Origin: Planctomycetaceae bacterium | GTDB lineage: Bacteria > Planctomycetota > Planctomycetia > Pirellulales > Pirellulaceae | Length of the DNA: 45,884 nucleotides | Assembly (NCBI GenBank): GCA_018660825.1 | Contig: JABJJO010000138.1 | Coordinates: 1-45,884 of the forward strand | Direction: 5' to 3' | Part shown: in pieces, positions 44,401-45,884 of the stretch | How the letters are laid out: each line of letters begins with the position of its first letter | Numbering within the stretch: the first letter of the stretch is position 1 | Translations under genes and position numbers: made by a program | Notes under the pieces: generated by a model | Database searches by the model: none | What the model was told of the DNA's origin: nothing | The model's input: only the letters and a program-made list of their open reading frames with translations

Positions 44401-45884
44401 TTTTCTCAAGTCGCGCTTTAAGCTTTAGTACTTCCGGACGATCGGGCCTCAGTGTTAATAGTTCATTAACGATTGGCAGCAATCCAGCAATTTCACGATT
44501 GGTAACACGTTGGCGAACAATTTGTTCAAGTTCTTTGAGTTGCGTTTGTTTCAGCTTGAGTCGCTCTTGGATTTCCTGTGCAGTACCGTAATGGAGATTG
44601 TCGAGGAGGTATGTTTGCTTCAGGGAATTAGCGATCTGTTCAATAGTCTGCAAGGCAGCTTCGTAGTCACCAGCGTTTTCGTGCGTGACAGCGTCGTTTA
44701 GCTGCTCGGCTAACCGCGCAAGTTCCGTCAGACGAGTTTGTTCCAATCGTGCGGTAAATTCACTACGCCATTGTTCGTATTGCTGAAGTCGTGAATCCGT
44801 TTCCTGCGGTAACGATGCCGCCTTATCTGCTGCTGCTTGAAATTCAAAATCCGCCAGTAAACTCTCGGCTTGATCGTGTATTTCTTTGAGGTCCGCCAAC
44901 GCTTTATCCACAAGGGGCGTTTGTTGTGCACCGCATTCACCACAGGCTTTGTTCCAAGTTTGAATTTCGACTTTACATTTCATGCATTGAACTTGAAGAA
45001 TCGCACTGCACTCGATACAAAATTTGCCCTTAGGGGGATTGGGTGTTGCACACTGGGGACACTCTCCTTCACGGAGGGCACGAGATGTGTCCATTTTGCC
45101 AGAATGCGCCTGAAGTATCTCATCGCGCATCTCATGAACGGACTGAAATCGATCTTCTTTTGATTCCTCTAATGCTTTAGTAACGACGGACTGCAGTTTG
45201 GCAGGTAATGACGCGATGTTGATCACCTTGGGACTCTTACCGGTGAGCATCTGATAGAACGTCGCTGCCAGACTCCAGAGATCACTACGGTGATCAGTCA
45301 ACTCGGCTGCCTGGCGCTGTTCCGGGGGCATGAAGTCCAGCGTGCCGATCACCGCGCCCTCCATCGTCATGCCTGTATCAGCGGTGTCGTCCTTAGCGAG
45401 GCCAAAGTCGGTCAGCTTCGGTACGCCATCTTCGGTCATTAACACATTAGCGGGTTTGATATCGCGGTGGATGATACCGGCAGCGTGTGCCTTGGCCAGT
45501 CCATCACAAAGTTGGCTGAAGATTGTTACCGCTTCGTCCAGCTCAATGGGGCCTTTTTTACATTGGTCCAGCAGGCTACCGCCTTGCACACATTCCATGA
45601 TCAGATAGGGGCCGTCGGTGGCGCGACCATAGTCGTAGATCTGCACAATGTTATTGTGATTCAACGCCGCAATCGACTTGGCTTCGGTCAAGAACCTGCG
45701 GACCGCCGTTTTGCTGCGTGCCGCTTTACCCAAAATTCGCTTGATGGCAACTTTCCGCTCTAACCTGGTGTCGGTAGCGAGAATAACCTCGCCAAAACCA
45801 CCCTTGCCAAGCACATGTTCTTCAGTGTAACGAGCAGATAGGTCGACCAATTCCATCCCGTCGTCGAAAAGCTCGTCGTCGACG
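41402..45884 (-). CDS. Giant receptor-like Ser/Thr protein kinase with C-terminal prenyltransferase/squalene-cyclase-like toroid (5' end outside window)
   Basis: At least 1493 residues; the frame stays open to the window edge, so the true start may be outside (an ATG lies at 45856, used here for numbering). Residues 13-255 form a Hanks-type kinase: GKGGFGEV loop, VAIK lysine K39, H130-R-D-I-K-P-A-N, D150-F-G152 and MPPEQ, so it should be active. Two zinc ribbons follow: C266/C269/C280/C283 and C291/C294/C305/C308. Four 92-103-residue helical repeats (about 446-840) precede a single membrane span (about 907-926). Outside the cell, four short GDW-type repeats (937-1125) lead to an alpha-toroid domain (about 1155-1475) with DGSW, NGATAMALLP, GGGWRYRP, SGWQLMALKSGY and GSWAF motifs. 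This would place a sensor-like toroid outside and the kinase inside. Ligand and targets unknown. Confidence 0.88.
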   Translation of the reverse strand, partial: VDDELFDDGMELVDLSARYTEEHVLGKGGFGEVILATDTRLERKVAIKRILGKAARSKTAVRRFLTEAKSIAALNHNNIVQIYDYGRATDGPYLIMECVQGGSLLDQCKKGPIELDEAVTIFSQLCDGLAKAHAAGIIHRDIKPANVLMTEDGVPKLTDFGLAKDDTADTGMTMEGAVIGTLDFMPPEQRQAAELTDHRSDLWSLAATFYQMLTGKSPKVINIASLPAKLQSVVTKALEESKEDRFQSVHEMRDEILQAHSGKMDTSRALREGECPQCATPNPPKGKFCIECSAILQVQCMKCKVEIQTWNKACGECGAQQTPLVDKALADLKEIHDQAESLLADFEFQAAADKAASLPQETDSRLQQYEQWRSEFTARLEQTRLTELARLAEQLNDAVTHENAGDYEAALQTIEQIANSLKQTYLLDNLHYGTAQEIQERLKLKQTQLKELEQIVRQRVTNREIAGLLPIVNELLTLRPDRPEVLKLKARLEKRDADQLEAQNRAAQQLNAQQYADSVSTLNSISEEIWNEQLEDLKTKANNSLNQLNNLRDKITTAVNNNQLTGLLPVVQECLTLKADQDDLKELKKQLEKHEADLIESRDATIKQATQQLLQQQYRAALATLNTVSEEVSTKQLEDLKIKASDFLYQLNDLREKITTGVDGNQLAGLLPVVNECLALKSNQVELVELQEQLENREAGLIKIRDAAVEQANQQLGQQEYPEAIATLNTVPAEVYNEQVEHLKANVNDLLNQLNNLRDRISTAVDSNQLNGLLPAVEECLTLKSDQVDLVTLKQKLIYRDTQMHAHHQQIILQAKTHIKQAQFDEAVQVLDTIPQEYQTTTTIGLSQQAHHFSALRNGLLNSQSSTFIANKYKPTIENISNYLNEIANVGIQDPQLQQLLDAAKGKASASSYKKKLVALVIVAACIAGILITGLVNKINRDIQAVEAAIANLDWETALELDPHNSDGLRLKAAAEEQNAAKVTAAAKTAAVTAALNKGDWKAVLAIDPENDEGMRMKTAAAARTAGENAAAQRAAITAAAAAEDNRKQLQMTATRERIAAEREAVAAALAKGDWLAVLVLEPDNAAGLRMKAAAEKAAVEKATAVSAALSKGDWATVLALEPENAEGLRLKVAATKSVGGSGFAGRGAQTRAVLVRDFGGTKQSEAAVAMALKWIANHQNSDGSWSFDHSLNEQRCNCSKPGSLKSSMNGATAMALLPFLGSGNTHKKGAYKKQVEAGLVYLTRAMKVNDTTGDLTDPGGRMYSHGLAAIAFCEAFAMTKDPQLMAPAQRSLNFISYAQDPVGGGWRYRPRQAGDTCVSGWQLMALKSGYMGGLQIPAATIQGCYKFLDSVADNNGATFGYQSPGAGQATTAVGLLCRMYMGWKKEEPALQRGVEQLAKWGPSKGDIYYNYYATQVMRHHGGKSWDVWNEKIRDSLIASQEKGQSHSSGSWAFASDEGAQSGGRLYTTTLATMILEVYYRHIPLYTPLATDE
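42482..43048 (-). repeat. Short GDW-type repeats in the extracytoplasmic part of the kinase
   Basis: Four copies of a unit of about 30 residues are seen. The pattern is V-x-A-A-L-x-K-G-D-W-x-x-V-L-x-L-x-P-x-N-x-x-G-L-R-x-K, with the first copy (about 937-965) more diverged. Copies are at about residues 937-965, 981-1010, 1056-1085 and 1096-1125, with alanine-rich helices between them. They lie just after the membrane span and may act as a stalk. Confidence 0.8.
43337..44521 (-). repeat. Four tandem in-gene repeats of about 309 bp (coiled-coil region of the kinase)
   Basis: The kinase gene repeats a helical unit of 92-103 residues (about residues 446-543, 544-645, 646-748 and 749-840). Each unit has a form of 'NQLAGLLPVV-x-E-C-L-x-L-K' followed by a glutamine-rich coiled coil and an 'A-x-A-T-L-N-T-V' segment. 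At DNA level the copies of AGTTGGTT at 43575, 43884 and 44193 are spaced exactly 309 bp apart, which shows fairly recent internal duplication. Confidence 0.85.

Noticed and set aside
43337-44521. CRISPR-like or mobile-element repeats
   Set aside because: The repeats are about 309 bp, in frame and encode helices of one protein; there are no short repeat-spacer units or transposase.

Overview
The window looks like a Planctomycetota genome, most likely from the Pirellulaceae or a close relative. The evidence is the gene mix: many exported sulfatases, proteins of the DUF1501, DUF1552 and DUF1592 types, planctomycete-type c-type cytochromes carrying CXXCH motifs, a TIGR02604-like protein, Tat-exported Gfo/Idh/MocA oxidoreductases and very large Ser/Thr kinases. 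Few genes have strong Shine-Dalgarno sites, and TTG starts occur. Family names come from motifs and remembered family features; no database search was run.

Layout. (1) 1-6162, minus: three sulfatase genes in a row. One is cut by the window edge, one carries two C-terminal accessory modules, and one is a fusion of two sulfatase domains. (2) 6388-8469, plus: an iduronate-2-sulfatase-like gene and a small membrane protein. (3) 8557-12305, minus: a DUF1552 gene followed by a DUF1592-type di-CXXCH protein. A GDPD gene (12402-13235, plus) is divergent from it. (4) 13271-25431, minus: ThuA-like protein, TIGR02604-like protein, HEAT/heme-binding protein, another sulfatase, a HEAT-repeat protein, a Gfo/Idh/MocA oxidoreductase and two paralogous SGNH esterases separated by a clear intrinsic terminator. 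(5) 25508-28140: a second small membrane protein, a small unknown gene and a lone DUF1501 gene. (6) 28745-41285, plus: three consecutive DUF1592-DUF1552 pairs, apparently one six-gene operon. (7) 41402-45884, minus: one giant receptor-like kinase, open at its 5' end, with zinc ribbons, tandem coiled-coil repeats, one membrane span, short GDW repeats and a C-terminal prenyltransferase/squalene-cyclase-like toroid.

How the parts may work together (inference). Almost every product is predicted to leave the cytoplasm, by Sec or Tat signals. Six sulfatase domains, two acetylesterase-like proteins, carbohydrate-binding-like modules, a sugar-type oxidoreductase and a ThuA-like protein suggest removal of sulfate and acetyl groups from complex polysaccharides outside the cytoplasm. 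The DUF1592 proteins (two CXXCH each) paired with Tat-exported DUF1552 proteins look like repeated two-component exported modules of unknown chemistry. No glycoside hydrolase, polysaccharide lyase, transporter, sulfatase-maturing enzyme, tRNA, rRNA, insertion sequence or CRISPR array was recognised.

The most notable items are the double sulfatase with two non-standard active-site signatures, the three tandem DUF1592-DUF1552 pairs plus a fourth in reversed gene order, and the kinase-toroid protein.
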